A DNA stretch of 64,000 nt, taken from a virus. The notes beneath the pieces are model-generated. The model did not search any database, was not told the DNA's origin, and saw only the letters and a program-made list of their open reading frames with translations. The DNA lies in the IMG/VR virus record IMGVR_UViG_3300030102_008089, positions 22,836-86,835 of that record; one strand, written 5' to 3'. Made by a program: the position numbers and the translations under genes. Shown here in pieces: positions 15,078 to 23,515 of the stretch (positions within the stretch are counted from its first letter, which is position 1; each line of letters starts with the position of its first letter).

Positions 15078-15377
15078 ATGAAAATTACAAAAACCTTATT
15101 GAGAAAGATTATCAAAGAGGAAATCCTCAAAGAATACGGCATGGAGCAAGACTTCGAAAAGGGTATGAGAGTTACTTTTAATAAATTAGAGAAAGTAATT
15201 AAGACAACTGCTAGCGGAAAACAAAAAGTAGATTATGTTAGAATGCCTATGGAAGGTATCATTGTCGCAGAGCCTATGATAGACAGAACTTCTGCTGAAC
15301 CAGGCTACGCTGAAGTAAAAGTAGATGGTGAACCAGATACCATAACAATTAGAATAGCCGAACTCAGACCAGCGTAA
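15078..15377 (+). CDS. Small tagged protein
   Basis: A 99-residue protein directly abutting the ART-like gene. The leader KITKTLLRKIIKEEILKEYG is an amphipathic helix with I-K-E and L-K-E sites, a leader type frequent in virion proteins of marine phages. The rest is beta-rich (GMRVTFNKLEK, EVKVDGEPDTITIRI). Its function is unknown; it is the last tagged gene of the cassette. Confidence 0.7.
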   Translation: MKITKTLLRKIIKEEILKEYGMEQDFEKGMRVTFNKLEKVIKTTASGKQKVDYVRMPMEGIIVAEPMIDRTSAEPGYAEVKVDGEPDTITIRIAELRPA

Positions 15378-15405
15378 CTGCTGCCTCGAAACTACTTATA
15401 TTAGT

Positions 15406-16599
15406 ATGAGTATTTTTCGTGAACACAAGACAATTGCCGATCGAGCAGCCAGCGACAGAAGCCGCCATAGGCAAAAGATTGAAAAAGCAATAAAAGAAAG
15501 TATTCGGGACGTTGTTGCCGAGGAAAGTATTATTGGACAAAGCGGAAAAAAGAAAATAAGAATACCTGTCAAGGGAATAAAAGAACATCGTCTTGTGTAT
15601 GGATCAAATGAAAATAATAAACAAGTGGGTTCAGCCCAAGGTAAAGATATTACCAAAGGGCAAAGAATAGGACACAGAAGAAGAACCAAACCTCAACAAG
15701 GAAAAGAAGACAAGCCTGGAGACAAACCAGGGGAAGAAATGTATGAGATAGAGATGTCGCTAGAAGAGCTAGCAGGATACCTCTTTAATGACCTAGAACT
15801 ACCAGAACTAGAGAAGAAAAATTTTAAATTTACAACCCAGGAAAAGTTTAAAAGAAAAGGCAAAAGACCATATGGTATCCGACCACGCCTATCAAAAAAA
15901 GAAACCATAAAACAAAAGATCAAAAGAAAAAAAGCAGCTATTAAAGCTGGAACTTATAACCCTGAAGAGGATGACAGATTTTCTTTTCACGAAAGCGATC
16001 TTAGGTACAAGCACATAGCGCCCGTCCAGAAAGAAAACACTGCCGCTGTTGTTTTCTTTGTAATGGATGTCTCTGGGTCTATGACCAAATCTAAGAAATT
16101 TTTAGCTCGTAGTTTTTTCTTTCTTTTATATCAATTTTTAAACCATAAATATTCTTCAGTTGATGTTGTTTTCATATCTCACACGGCAGATGCTCACGAA
16201 GTAAATGAAGAACAGTTTTTCACTCAGGTCCCAAACGGTGGAACTTTAGTATCTACAGGACTTAAAAAAACTGAGGAAATTATTGAAAAACGTTATCATC
16301 CGAATAACTGGAATATTTACACGTTTTATTGCGGCGATGGAGATAACTGGAGTATTGATAACAAAGAAGCGTTAGCTGCCTTCAGAAGACTAAAAGAAAT
16401 TAATCAACTAATGTGTTATACGGAAATTGGAAGACTTGTTGATTACAGAGAGTATAGTTTGTTTGCGGGCGGAACAGTAGAGAAAAAACTATGGGACTGG
16501 ACAAAACTCGTAGAGGATAAAATGTTTAAAAGAGTACGCCTAGAAGAACACTCTGATATATGGCCTTCTTTCAAAAAATTGTTTGGAGGGAAAAACTAA
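15406..16599 (+). CDS. yeaH: YeaH-like VWA protein (DUF444)
   Basis: A 397-residue protein of the DUF444/YeaH family (E. coli YeaH about 427). The N-terminus IFREHKTIADRAASDRSRHR and the middle HESDLRYKH are family signatures. The VWA domain begins VVFFVMDVSGSMTKS, with an intact MIDAS (DxSxS), followed by VFISHTADAHEV and PNGGTLVSTGL. In enterobacteria yeaG(prkA)-yeaH is a stress operon, with ycgB (spoVR) functionally linked. Here all three are adjacent, with YeaH first; the stop overlaps the spoVR ATG. Confidence 0.95.
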   Translation: MSIFREHKTIADRAASDRSRHRQKIEKAIKESIRDVVAEESIIGQSGKKKIRIPVKGIKEHRLVYGSNENNKQVGSAQGKDITKGQRIGHRRRTKPQQGKEDKPGDKPGEEMYEIEMSLEELAGYLFNDLELPELEKKNFKFTTQEKFKRKGKRPYGIRPRLSKKETIKQKIKRKKAAIKAGTYNPEEDDRFSFHESDLRYKHIAPVQKENTAAVVFFVMDVSGSMTKSKKFLARSFFFLLYQFLNHKYSSVDVVFISHTADAHEVNEEQFFTQVPNGGTLVSTGLKKTEEIIEKRYHPNNWNIYTFYCGDGDNWSIDNKEALAAFRRLKEINQLMCYTEIGRLVDYREYSLFAGGTVEKKLWDWTKLVEDKMFKRVRLEEHSDIWPSFKKLFGGKN

Positions 16600-17915
16600 T
16601 GCCTGATTGGTCTTTAAGTGAGTTGCAAGAATGGGATGAAAAAATATGTTCTCTGGGAGAAGCTTTAAACCTTGACTGGTATCCTATCGAGTATGAAATT
16701 TGTGACTACAAAGAAATGATTGGACATATGGCTTACACTGGGTTACCTACCCATTACCGTCACTGGTCTTTTGGCAAATCTTTTGATAGAATACAGACAG
16801 AATATAATCTTGGAATGTCTGGGCTTCCTTATGAGATGATCATAAATTCAAATCCTAGTATCTCATATTTAATGACAGAAAACCCAATGCCAACACACAT
16901 ATTAACAATGGCTCACTGTGTGGGTCACTCTGATTTTTTCAAGAACAACAGGATGTTTTCTGAGACTGGCGCTGACACCGTTATTGATAGTTTCAAGGCG
17001 TCAGGAAGAAGAGTTAAGAAATATATTGAAGACCCAAATATAGGAATTGAAAAGGTAGAAAGAATTCTAGATGCTTGCCATGCAATTAGATTTCAAGTTC
17101 CTAGAACCCCTGGTGTTAAAAGAAGAAACCATAAACAACTTAAAAAGTATTATCAGGAATTAATCAGACAAGATGTCACTGGCTGGTGGGCGACTCATTT
17201 TAATATTAACAAAATACCTTTGGAGCCAGATTGTAATTTGCTTGGCTTTATCGCAACTCACAGTAATCTAGAGGAATGGGAAAAAGATTTAGTCTCTATT
17301 GTTGAAAAAGAATCAAAGTATTTTGTACCACAAGCGTATACAAAAATAATGAATGAAGGCTGGGCTTGTTTAATTCACGAAAAAATAATTCAAGCACTTA
17401 ATCTGCCCGATGACTATTATTTATCTTTTATACGTCTTCATAACCAAGTTGTTCGACCTCATCTCGGAAGGATTAATCCTTACCATCTTGGGTACAAAAT
17501 CTTCAGACACATTGAGGATAACTTGGGGTTTGAAGAGTGTCTAAGAGCAAGAGAGACACACAATGACGAAACGTTTATTAAACATTACCTAACTCAAGAG
17601 TTGTGCGAAGAGCTTAATTTGTTTAGTTTTTCTTTTCACAGGAGGGATGGCTATAATCGCATTACAGAAATTTCATCCGAAGAAACGTGGAGAACTGTTC
17701 GTGACGACCTAATTAAGAATGTAGGGCTTAATGGCGTTCCTGTGGTTTTAGTTAAAGAATTGAAAAAAGATGGTACTTTAATTCTAGAACATGAACACGA
17801 CGGTAGAGACTTAGAGCTTTCGCAAGCTAATAAAGTCTTTGAACACATTAACGACCTATGGAGCGGTGATATAAGATTTACAACAGTTATCGAAGACGAG
17901 GCTTGGGAGTTTTAA
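16599..17915 (+). CDS. spoVR: SpoVR family protein
   Basis: A 438-residue homologue of B. subtilis SpoVR and E. coli YcgB (about 470-510). Signatures include LDWYPIEYEICDYKEMIGHMAY, split here as LDWYPIEYEICDY and EMIGHMAYTG, then LPTHYRHWSFGKSF, TMAHCVGHSDFFKNN and NEGWACLIHEKI. The biochemical function is unsettled; it acts with PrkA and YeaH in sporulation and starvation responses. The start at 16599 overlaps the yeaH stop, and prkA begins two bases after its end, so the three are co-translated. Confidence 0.95.
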   Translation: MPDWSLSELQEWDEKICSLGEALNLDWYPIEYEICDYKEMIGHMAYTGLPTHYRHWSFGKSFDRIQTEYNLGMSGLPYEMIINSNPSISYLMTENPMPTHILTMAHCVGHSDFFKNNRMFSETGADTVIDSFKASGRRVKKYIEDPNIGIEKVERILDACHAIRFQVPRTPGVKRRNHKQLKKYYQELIRQDVTGWWATHFNINKIPLEPDCNLLGFIATHSNLEEWEKDLVSIVEKESKYFVPQAYTKIMNEGWACLIHEKIIQALNLPDDYYLSFIRLHNQVVRPHLGRINPYHLGYKIFRHIEDNLGFEECLRARETHNDETFIKHYLTQELCEELNLFSFSFHRRDGYNRITEISSEETWRTVRDDLIKNVGLNGVPVVLVKELKKDGTLILEHEHDGRDLELSQANKVFEHINDLWSGDIRFTTVIEDEAWEF

Positions 17916-17916
17916 A

Positions 17917-19857
17917 ATGGCAAACAAAAAATCTGATCGTTTTCTCAAGTTAATTGGAAAACACAACGAAAAGAAAAAGAAAGAAAAATTTAGTGGTTCT
18001 TTTGAGGATTATTTAAGGATCCTAGAGAATGACACAACTATTACAAAATTAGCCCACAAAAGACTATACGATTCAATAGTTGAAAGTGGTATAACAAAAT
18101 TGAGCCAAACAGATGAAAGATGCAACAAGCTTTTTGGTGGCGAAGAATTAAGAACCTATGATTATTTCCAAGACAAGTTTTTTGGAATGGAAAGATCTTT
18201 AGCAAAGATTATGCGTTTCTTGCGGTCTGCATCGCTTAAGGGCGAAGAGAGCCGTCAGGTTCTTTTATTGTTGGGTCCTGTTGGTGCTGGCAAGTCTGCA
18301 CTTATGGAGCACATCAAAAGATCACTAGAAGACTCAGAACCAATGTATCATCTTGATGGGTGCCCAATTAACGAGGAGCCACTACACCTAATTCCTAGAT
18401 CACTAAGGTCCGACTTTGAAAAACTATACGGCATTAAAATTGAGGGTGATTTATGTCCTGTCTGTCGCTATAGATTGAAAGAAGAATTTAATAATGACTA
18501 TTTAAAGTTTCCTGTAGCTCAGTCTTCTTTTTCTGTACGAGGACGCCGTGGTGTTGGAGTTGTTCCTCCAATGGATGCAAATAGTCAAGATGTGACTGTT
18601 TTAGTCGGCAGCGAAGACATTTCAAAACTTGACCTTTATTCTGAAGATGATCCAAGAGTTCTGTCTTTAAATGGTGCCTTTAATGTCGGCAATAGAGGTA
18701 TAGTTGAATTTGTAGAAGTGTTTAAAAATGAGATTGAATTTTTGCACACGATGATTACCGCAACACAGGAAAAAGCCGTACCATCACCAGGTAAAGGTCC
18801 AATGATTTATTTTGATGGGGTAATTTTAGCTCATTGTAACGAAGCTGAATGGAACAAGTTTAAATCTGAAAACACAAACGAAGCTATCTTAGACAGAATT
18901 GTAAGAGTTAATGTTCCTTATTGTCTAGAAGTATCTGAGGAAGTTAAAATATATAACAAAATGTTGGGACTCTCTGACTTTGATGGACACATAGCGCCAC
19001 ACACTCTTGAGGTTGCTGCAATGTTTGCAGTGTTAAGTCGCCTGCACCCCTCTAATAAAGTTGATGCTTTGACCAAGATGAAACTATATGATGGACAAGA
19101 TGTTATAGAAAGAGGGTCTGTTAAAAAAATAGACATAAATGATCTTAGAGACGAAGCAAGAGACGAAGGGATGACAGGAATTTCAACCCGCTTCATAATG
19201 AAGGCTATTGATAGTGCCTTATCAGATAGTGAAAAAAATATGGTAACTCCAATTTCAATAAGGGATTCATTAATAAAGCAAGTTAAGGATCAAATAGTTG
19301 TAGAAGATGATAGGAACAGGTACCTAGACTTTCTAGGAAAGACCTTGCACGATGAATATCTAAACATTCTTGAGAAAGAAATTACAAAAGCCTTTGTCTC
19401 TGCTTATGACGAACAGGCGGAGTCGCTTTTCAACAATTATCTTGACCACGCCGAAGCATATGTCAATATGACAAATGTAAAAGACTCAGTAACTAACGAA
19501 GAGATAGCTCCCGATGAAAAATTTATGCTCTCTATTGAAGAACAAATAGGAATTACGGGTACAGCAAGAGAAAACTTTAGAGTTGACATAACAGCGTTTA
19601 TGTTTTCTAAACTCAGAAGAGGTGAGACTGTAGACTGGAAATCATATGCCCCACTAAAAGAAGCTATTGAGAGCAAGTTAACCTCTTCTGTTAAGCAAAT
19701 TTCTAGAATTGTAACAAAATCTAAGAGCAGAGATAAGAAACAACAAGGAAAGTATAACGAAATGTTACAGACTCTGATTGATGAGTACGGATATAATGAG
19801 GAATCAGCAGAGGAAGTAATCAAGTTTGCCTCTAATAATCTCTGGAGAGACAGTTAG
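17917..19857 (+). CDS. prkA: PrkA/YeaG serine protein kinase
   Basis: A 646-residue AAA+-like protein kinase, full length compared with E. coli YeaG (644). Residues about 15-40 have the family opening FEDYLRILENDTTITKLAHKR (given here only in part as FEDYLRILE). The P-loop is LLGPVGAGKS near residue 118-127, and the CPVCRY segment near 190 is a typical PrkA zinc-like knuckle. The C-terminal kinase-like domain is present. PrkA phosphorylates stress targets and in some species shows protease activity. It closes the yeaH-spoVR-prkA operon. Confidence 0.95.
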   Translation: MANKKSDRFLKLIGKHNEKKKKEKFSGSFEDYLRILENDTTITKLAHKRLYDSIVESGITKLSQTDERCNKLFGGEELRTYDYFQDKFFGMERSLAKIMRFLRSASLKGEESRQVLLLLGPVGAGKSALMEHIKRSLEDSEPMYHLDGCPINEEPLHLIPRSLRSDFEKLYGIKIEGDLCPVCRYRLKEEFNNDYLKFPVAQSSFSVRGRRGVGVVPPMDANSQDVTVLVGSEDISKLDLYSEDDPRVLSLNGAFNVGNRGIVEFVEVFKNEIEFLHTMITATQEKAVPSPGKGPMIYFDGVILAHCNEAEWNKFKSENTNEAILDRIVRVNVPYCLEVSEEVKIYNKMLGLSDFDGHIAPHTLEVAAMFAVLSRLHPSNKVDALTKMKLYDGQDVIERGSVKKIDINDLRDEARDEGMTGISTRFIMKAIDSALSDSEKNMVTPISIRDSLIKQVKDQIVVEDDRNRYLDFLGKTLHDEYLNILEKEITKAFVSAYDEQAESLFNNYLDHAEAYVNMTNVKDSVTNEEIAPDEKFMLSIEEQIGITGTARENFRVDITAFMFSKLRRGETVDWKSYAPLKEAIESKLTSSVKQISRIVTKSKSRDKKQQGKYNEMLQTLIDEYGYNEESAEEVIKFASNNLWRDS

Positions 19858-19868
19858 ATTCAGTTTTT

Positions 19869-20846
19869 ATGAAAAAACTACCAGATTCGTTAAACAAGCT
19901 TTCAAAATTGGTTGGTGATACGCCCCTATTAGTAATTTCTTGCCGTTTTGAAGGCAAAAACATTGATATCTATGCAAAATATGAAGCATGGAACTATTCT
20001 GGAAGTATAAAAGACCGAATGGCACTGCAAATTTTGCAGAATGCATATTTTATTGGTGCGATATCTGAAAAAGATACTATTGTTGAGGCAACTAGCGGGA
20101 ACACAGGTATAGCATTTGCTGCAATGGGTGCATATTTAGGTCACCCTGTCGAAATCTACATGCCAGATTGGCTTTCTGAAGAAAGAAAAAAGCTTTTGAG
20201 GTTTTATGGCGCAAAATTATATGAAATAAGTGCTGAAAATGGTGGTTTTACTAAATGTATTGAACTCGCAACTAAAAAATCATCAAAAAAAGGCTATTTT
20301 TGTCCAAAACAGTTCGAAAATTCGAGTAATGTCTTAGCACACTATAAAAACACAGCCCCAGAGATGGATATGTGTTTTTTAAGAAATAATATTAATAAAA
20401 TTGATGCTTTTGTCACTGGTGCTGGCACTGGAGGTACAATTATGGGCTTTTATAGGTATTTTTCCGAAAAAAACAAGCATTTTCAAGCACATCCTGTATT
20501 TCCAGTCAATAATAGTGATGGAGGGCACAGAATTGAAGGTATTGGTGATAGTTTTGTCCCACAGATACTTTGTTTGGACGAGTTAGAACATATTATTAGG
20601 ATATCTGACAATAGTGCAATAAATGTGGCACGACTTCTAAATAAAAAAGGTCTTTCGGTTGGTATCTCGTCTGGGGCCAATCTATTAGCTGCATTAATCA
20701 AAAGAAATGATATGTGTGAAGGGTCTATTGTCGCAACTATCCTTTGCGATGACAATAAGAAATACTTATCAACTGATTTATTTTCTGATACAAATGAAAG
20801 CTTAGATTATGATTTACAAATTATAGACTATAAAGTTTTGACATAA
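19869..20846 (+). CDS. Cysteine synthase-like PLP enzyme
   Basis: A 325-residue fold-type II PLP enzyme. LVGDTPLLVI opens the family fold. The PLP lysine is in NYSGSIKDRMAL, TSGNTGIAFA binds the substrate carboxylate, GAGTGGTIMGF is the phosphate loop and SVGISSGANLLAAL is near the C-terminus. It would form cysteine from O-acetylserine or a related substrate; cystathionine beta-synthase-like activity is an alternative. It sits 11 bases after prkA and may be a metabolic helper gene supplying cysteine or sulfide. Confidence 0.9.
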   Translation: MKKLPDSLNKLSKLVGDTPLLVISCRFEGKNIDIYAKYEAWNYSGSIKDRMALQILQNAYFIGAISEKDTIVEATSGNTGIAFAAMGAYLGHPVEIYMPDWLSEERKKLLRFYGAKLYEISAENGGFTKCIELATKKSSKKGYFCPKQFENSSNVLAHYKNTAPEMDMCFLRNNINKIDAFVTGAGTGGTIMGFYRYFSEKNKHFQAHPVFPVNNSDGGHRIEGIGDSFVPQILCLDELEHIIRISDNSAINVARLLNKKGLSVGISSGANLLAALIKRNDMCEGSIVATILCDDNKKYLSTDLFSDTNESLDYDLQIIDYKVLT

Positions 20847-20875
20847 AGTGTATTATAGTATAAACTGGAATAGTT

Positions 20876-21193
20876 ATGAAGAACAGAGAAAATTATCCTT
20901 CCGAGGCTTTACTTCCTGGAACTGTTATTCGAAGTATTCGATTTGATAGACTCGGTGTAATTACAGACGCATTTGAAGATGATGGAATCATATTCTATAC
21001 ATGTTTTTTAATGCCCAATACTTCTTCCAAAGGCAGCTTAAACATAAAAAATAACCATTACGCATCTAAATCAGGACTTGATGGGATTCTAGTAGAAGAA
21101 TCCGAATTCGATATAATCTCATATCTGATGATTGGAAGAGTTAATTTAGATAATGTAGAATTTTTTCACCCTACTAGAGATTTAATGTTATAA
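20876..21193 (+). CDS. Orphan protein with SH3-like opening
   Basis: A 105-residue protein. The opening LLPGTVIRSIRFDRLGVITDAFEDDG resembles the PGTVV-type start of SH3-like phage proteins (quoted in part: LLPGTVIRSI). The remainder is mixed alpha/beta with VNLDNVEFFHP. The preceding 29 bases are A/T-rich and contain ATTATAGTA at 20852-20860. The function is unknown. Confidence 0.7.
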   Translation: MKNRENYPSEALLPGTVIRSIRFDRLGVITDAFEDDGIIFYTCFLMPNTSSKGSLNIKNNHYASKSGLDGILVEESEFDIISYLMIGRVNLDNVEFFHPTRDLML

Positions 21194-21219
21194 TTATAAA
21201 ACTAATATGAGGCAATAAA

Positions 21220-21987
21220 ATGAAAATAATCCCATCAGCACTTTTGTTTGATATGGATGGCACATTAACAGATGCCCGCCAGCCGATCACAAATGAGGTT
21301 GTTACAACTCTGAAGGTAATCAAACCCTCAATCAAAAAATATTTGGTAACAGGGTCCGATATGTCAAAAATCGAAGAGCAAATACCTCACGAAATATTAC
21401 TATCTCAGTTTGAAAAAGTTTACGCCTGTAATGGTACCCGTGTTTATAATTGTAATCTGGACATGGATGACGAAACAAGACCAATAGAACCAGAACTGAT
21501 TCATCAAGTTAGTTTGTCAGATTATTATTCGGAGTCAGATATTAATCACATTATTAATGTTCTTCTTAAGACAGCCTACGAAACTCATACAAAAATAAAG
21601 ACGGGAACTTTTATTGAATGGAGGGACAGCCAGATTAATTTCTCGGTAGTAGGAAGAAATTGTACTACGAACCAAAGAGATGATTACGTTAAATGGGACA
21701 CAAAAAGCGGCGAACGTCGAAAGATCATAGATCAACTCCGAGAGCAATTTAGTGGCTGGGGGCTGTCATTTCGTTTAGGAGGACAGATATCGATTGACAT
21801 TACCCGAGAAGGGTGGGACAAAAGCTACGCCTTCAAGAATATGGTAGAAAGCCCTGACCAATGCATATTTTTCGGAGATAAAATTTGCAAAGACGGGAAT
21901 GATCTAGATATTGCTATGAAGTGTGCAAAGTATCATAATGTAGAAAACCCAGCAGATTTAATCCTTCATCTTCAAGAATACCTATGA
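21220..21987 (+). CDS. Eukaryotic-type phosphomannomutase (HAD superfamily)
   Basis: A 255-residue HAD enzyme (PMM2/SEC53 family) interconverting mannose-6-phosphate and mannose-1-phosphate. Visible signatures are LLFDMDGTLTDAR with both catalytic aspartates, GTFIEWRDSQINFSVVGR in the cap, GGQISIDITREGWDKSYA, and FFGDKICKDGNDLDIA. Length matches the family (about 245-260). Bacteria mostly use unrelated ManB-type mutases, so this gene suggests transfer. Its product feeds GDP-mannose and thus gmd, the GDP-fucose synthase and mannosyl transfer; no GDP-mannose pyrophosphorylase is seen in the window. Confidence 0.92.
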   Translation: MKIIPSALLFDMDGTLTDARQPITNEVVTTLKVIKPSIKKYLVTGSDMSKIEEQIPHEILLSQFEKVYACNGTRVYNCNLDMDDETRPIEPELIHQVSLSDYYSESDINHIINVLLKTAYETHTKIKTGTFIEWRDSQINFSVVGRNCTTNQRDDYVKWDTKSGERRKIIDQLREQFSGWGLSFRLGGQISIDITREGWDKSYAFKNMVESPDQCIFFGDKICKDGNDLDIAMKCAKYHNVENPADLILHLQEYL

Positions 21988-22209
21988 ATGATCACGGGAT
22001 TTACGCTACTGGCTGGTATTCTGCTAGCCCTGCTTTTTCCTGGTGGAACTTTAATGTTCATCGTTTGGCTGCGATCAAAGCACGCAGAGAAGCAGCGAGA
22101 GTTGTTGAAGAAGATAAACAACAAAGGAAAGATAACTCTGCAAAAATTGCAGAAGGAACAATATCGATATATGCGTAGCAAAAAGTCAACAAAAAAAGTT
22201 GACAAGTAG
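21988..22209 (+). CDS. Single-pass membrane protein
   Basis: A 73-residue protein starting right after the phosphomannomutase stop (TGAATG). The N-terminal helix TGFTLLAGILLALLFPGGTL is hydrophobic and the remainder strongly basic, with a predicted coiled region. The next promoter's -35 box begins inside its last codons. A competing frame from 21984 lacks such structure. Confidence 0.6.
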   Translation: MITGFTLLAGILLALLFPGGTLMFIVWLRSKHAEKQRELLKKINNKGKITLQKLQKEQYRYMRSKKSTKKVDK

Positions 22210-22226
22210 TGTATCCATGGTAATTT
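22199..22226 (+). promoter_or_regulatory. Sigma70-like promoter
   Basis: TTGACA at 22199-22204, a 16-base spacer and TAATTT at 22221-22226, followed by AAGGAGAGAG and ATG 22250. It overlaps the 3' end of the membrane-protein gene. Confidence 0.75.
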
Positions 22227-22249
22227 AGAAAGCAAGATAAGGAGAGAGT

Positions 22250-22429
22250 ATGAACTGCTTTCAAATCGAAGTCCGTGGTGTAACCTTTACTGTTTGGGCT
22301 CCCACCCTGCGTGAGGCTGTAGAAACTTTTATGATCGATATGGATTTCTTTGAAGTTCCCAAGGAATTGGTACACTGTGCCCCTACTAATGAGTTTCCGA
22401 TGCCCGATAATATCCCCGCAGGTTTTTAG
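22250..22429 (+). CDS. Small orphan protein, 59 residues
   Basis: ATG 22250 follows GGAGAGAGT. The protein (opening NCFQIEVRGVTFTVWAPTL) looks like a compact alpha/beta domain, with REAVETF as a helix and a Pro-rich end. Its own promoter precedes it. Codons are G/C-richer than in the glycan cluster. No family is recognised. Confidence 0.7.
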   Translation: MNCFQIEVRGVTFTVWAPTLREAVETFMIDMDFFEVPKELVHCAPTNEFPMPDNIPAGF

Positions 22430-22439
22430 TATTATTTTC

Positions 22440-22467
22440 TTGACTTCCTTTGTTTCCGTGATAATAT
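22440..22467 (+). promoter_or_regulatory. Sigma70-like promoter
   Basis: TTGACT at 22440-22445, a 16-base spacer and TAATAT at 22462-22467, then AAGGGAGAGAG before ATG 22489. It is one of five matching promoters. Confidence 0.8.
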
Positions 22468-22488
22468 ACTAATGTAAGGGAGAGAGAT

Positions 22489-22962
22489 ATGAAGTTAGAG
22501 TCTGCTCTTAAAAAGATTCGCAATCGTGCCAAGGCTGTCAATCGTGAGGTCGTTATTGACCTACGAGACCATCACAATAATGGTCGCCCAAAGGTCTATG
22601 TTCACTTCAAAGACTCGGAGCAGTTAATGTCCTTCTGGACTAACAGTGACGGCAGCATTAGCACTCCCCATGTGAAGCGTGCTAGTGAAGAGTCGGATCC
22701 TCACACGGATTATTTCCCAGGGTGCTTCTTTGATAACATCACTCAGGCACTCAATTATATGGCTCCGCTACCTCCTAAATATTCAGTCGGTTCTCTGGTC
22801 CGCTTCAAGTCCAACAAGCGCAACCATCGTTGGAACCTAGCAGGCAAGGTTGCCTTGGTAATCCAAGCCGAAGCTGGCGGCAACTACAAACTTCAATACG
22901 ATGGCGTTGACGAGCGTTATAATCCCTTCTTCGCCCAGCGTGATATTGAGTTGGTTTCGTAA
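22489..22962 (+). CDS. Orphan protein with C-terminal SH3-like domain
   Basis: A 157-residue protein. The first half is a mixed alpha/beta domain (VVIDLRDHHNNGRPKVYVHF). The second half, from about residue 97, opens YSVGSLVRFKSNKRN and continues with KVALVIQ and YKLQYDGV, the barrel pattern seen in the 8-9 kb genes. It is driven by its own promoter. The function is unknown; early expression is likely. Confidence 0.7.
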   Translation: MKLESALKKIRNRAKAVNREVVIDLRDHHNNGRPKVYVHFKDSEQLMSFWTNSDGSISTPHVKRASEESDPHTDYFPGCFFDNITQALNYMAPLPPKYSVGSLVRFKSNKRNHRWNLAGKVALVIQAEAGGNYKLQYDGVDERYNPFFAQRDIELVS

Positions 22963-22967
22963 AAAAC

Positions 22968-22995
22968 TTGACACCTCCCAAGGTCGTGATAATAT
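22968..22995 (+). promoter_or_regulatory. Sigma70-like promoter
   Basis: TTGACA at 22968-22973, a 16-base spacer and TAATAT at 22990-22995, then AAGGAGAGAG before ATG 23015. Confidence 0.8.
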
Positions 22996-23014
22996 AAGTT
23001 ACAAGGAGAGAGTA

Positions 23015-23182
23015 ATGTCGGTTCAAGACCATATTGAAAATATCCTCAACGCCGAAGGTCAAGGAGTACTTGACGCTTGGTATGACGCTATCAACGAGCA
23101 TCCCAAGAATTCTATGGATATTCACAAAGTGGTTGTTGACCACCTTGTTCAAGAAACCTTTATGAAATCTGCCCTGTACTAA
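23015..23182 (+). CDS. Small helical orphan protein, 55 residues
   Basis: I take ATG 23015 (AAGGAGAGAGTA upstream) rather than the longer frame from 22901, which overlaps the previous gene and the promoter. The protein is acidic and helical (VQDHIENILNAEGQGVLDAW). It is the first gene of a short operon with 23193. Confidence 0.7.
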   Translation: MSVQDHIENILNAEGQGVLDAWYDAINEHPKNSMDIHKVVVDHLVQETFMKSALY

Positions 23183-23192
23183 GGAGAAAAAA

Positions 23193-23507
23193 ATGGCTAT
23201 CGCAAATCCCGAAGTAGAGTTTCACCTTCCCGAGTTTATTGACGAATGTGCCGCTATGCTCAACGAGCATTATGAGACAAAGTTTCCAAGATTGAATGTG
23301 CCCGACGTCAAAGTCAAAGAGGGTGGCAAGTTTTACAAGGTCTACAAAGACGAGGGCGAATATCACAAGAGCGTTTGGTTCTTCGTCAGTAAAGAGGACG
23401 GCTTGATTTGGAAGCCTGCTTCTTGGAAGGCTCCTGCTCGCAACTTCCCTCGTGGAAACATCCTTGAGGACAAAGCCCGAGACGTCATCGGCGTCTACGG
23501 AATCTAG
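23193..23507 (+). CDS. Conserved phage orphan protein
   Basis: A 104-residue protein preceded by AAGGAGAAAAAA. The central KFYKVYKDEGEYHKSVWFFV and C-terminal KARDVIGVYGI resemble a small family I recall in marine phages, often annotated as hypothetical. A Trp-rich stretch (IWKPASWKAPA) is conserved-looking. The function is unknown. Confidence 0.75.
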   Translation: MAIANPEVEFHLPEFIDECAAMLNEHYETKFPRLNVPDVKVKEGGKFYKVYKDEGEYHKSVWFFVSKEDGLIWKPASWKAPARNFPRGNILEDKARDVIGVYGI

Positions 23508-23515
23508 GAGAAAAT

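Noticed and set aside
21984-22178. Alternative 64-residue frame overlapping the membrane protein
   Set aside because: The overlapping frame from 21988 has a clear membrane helix and a coupled start; this one has no structure.
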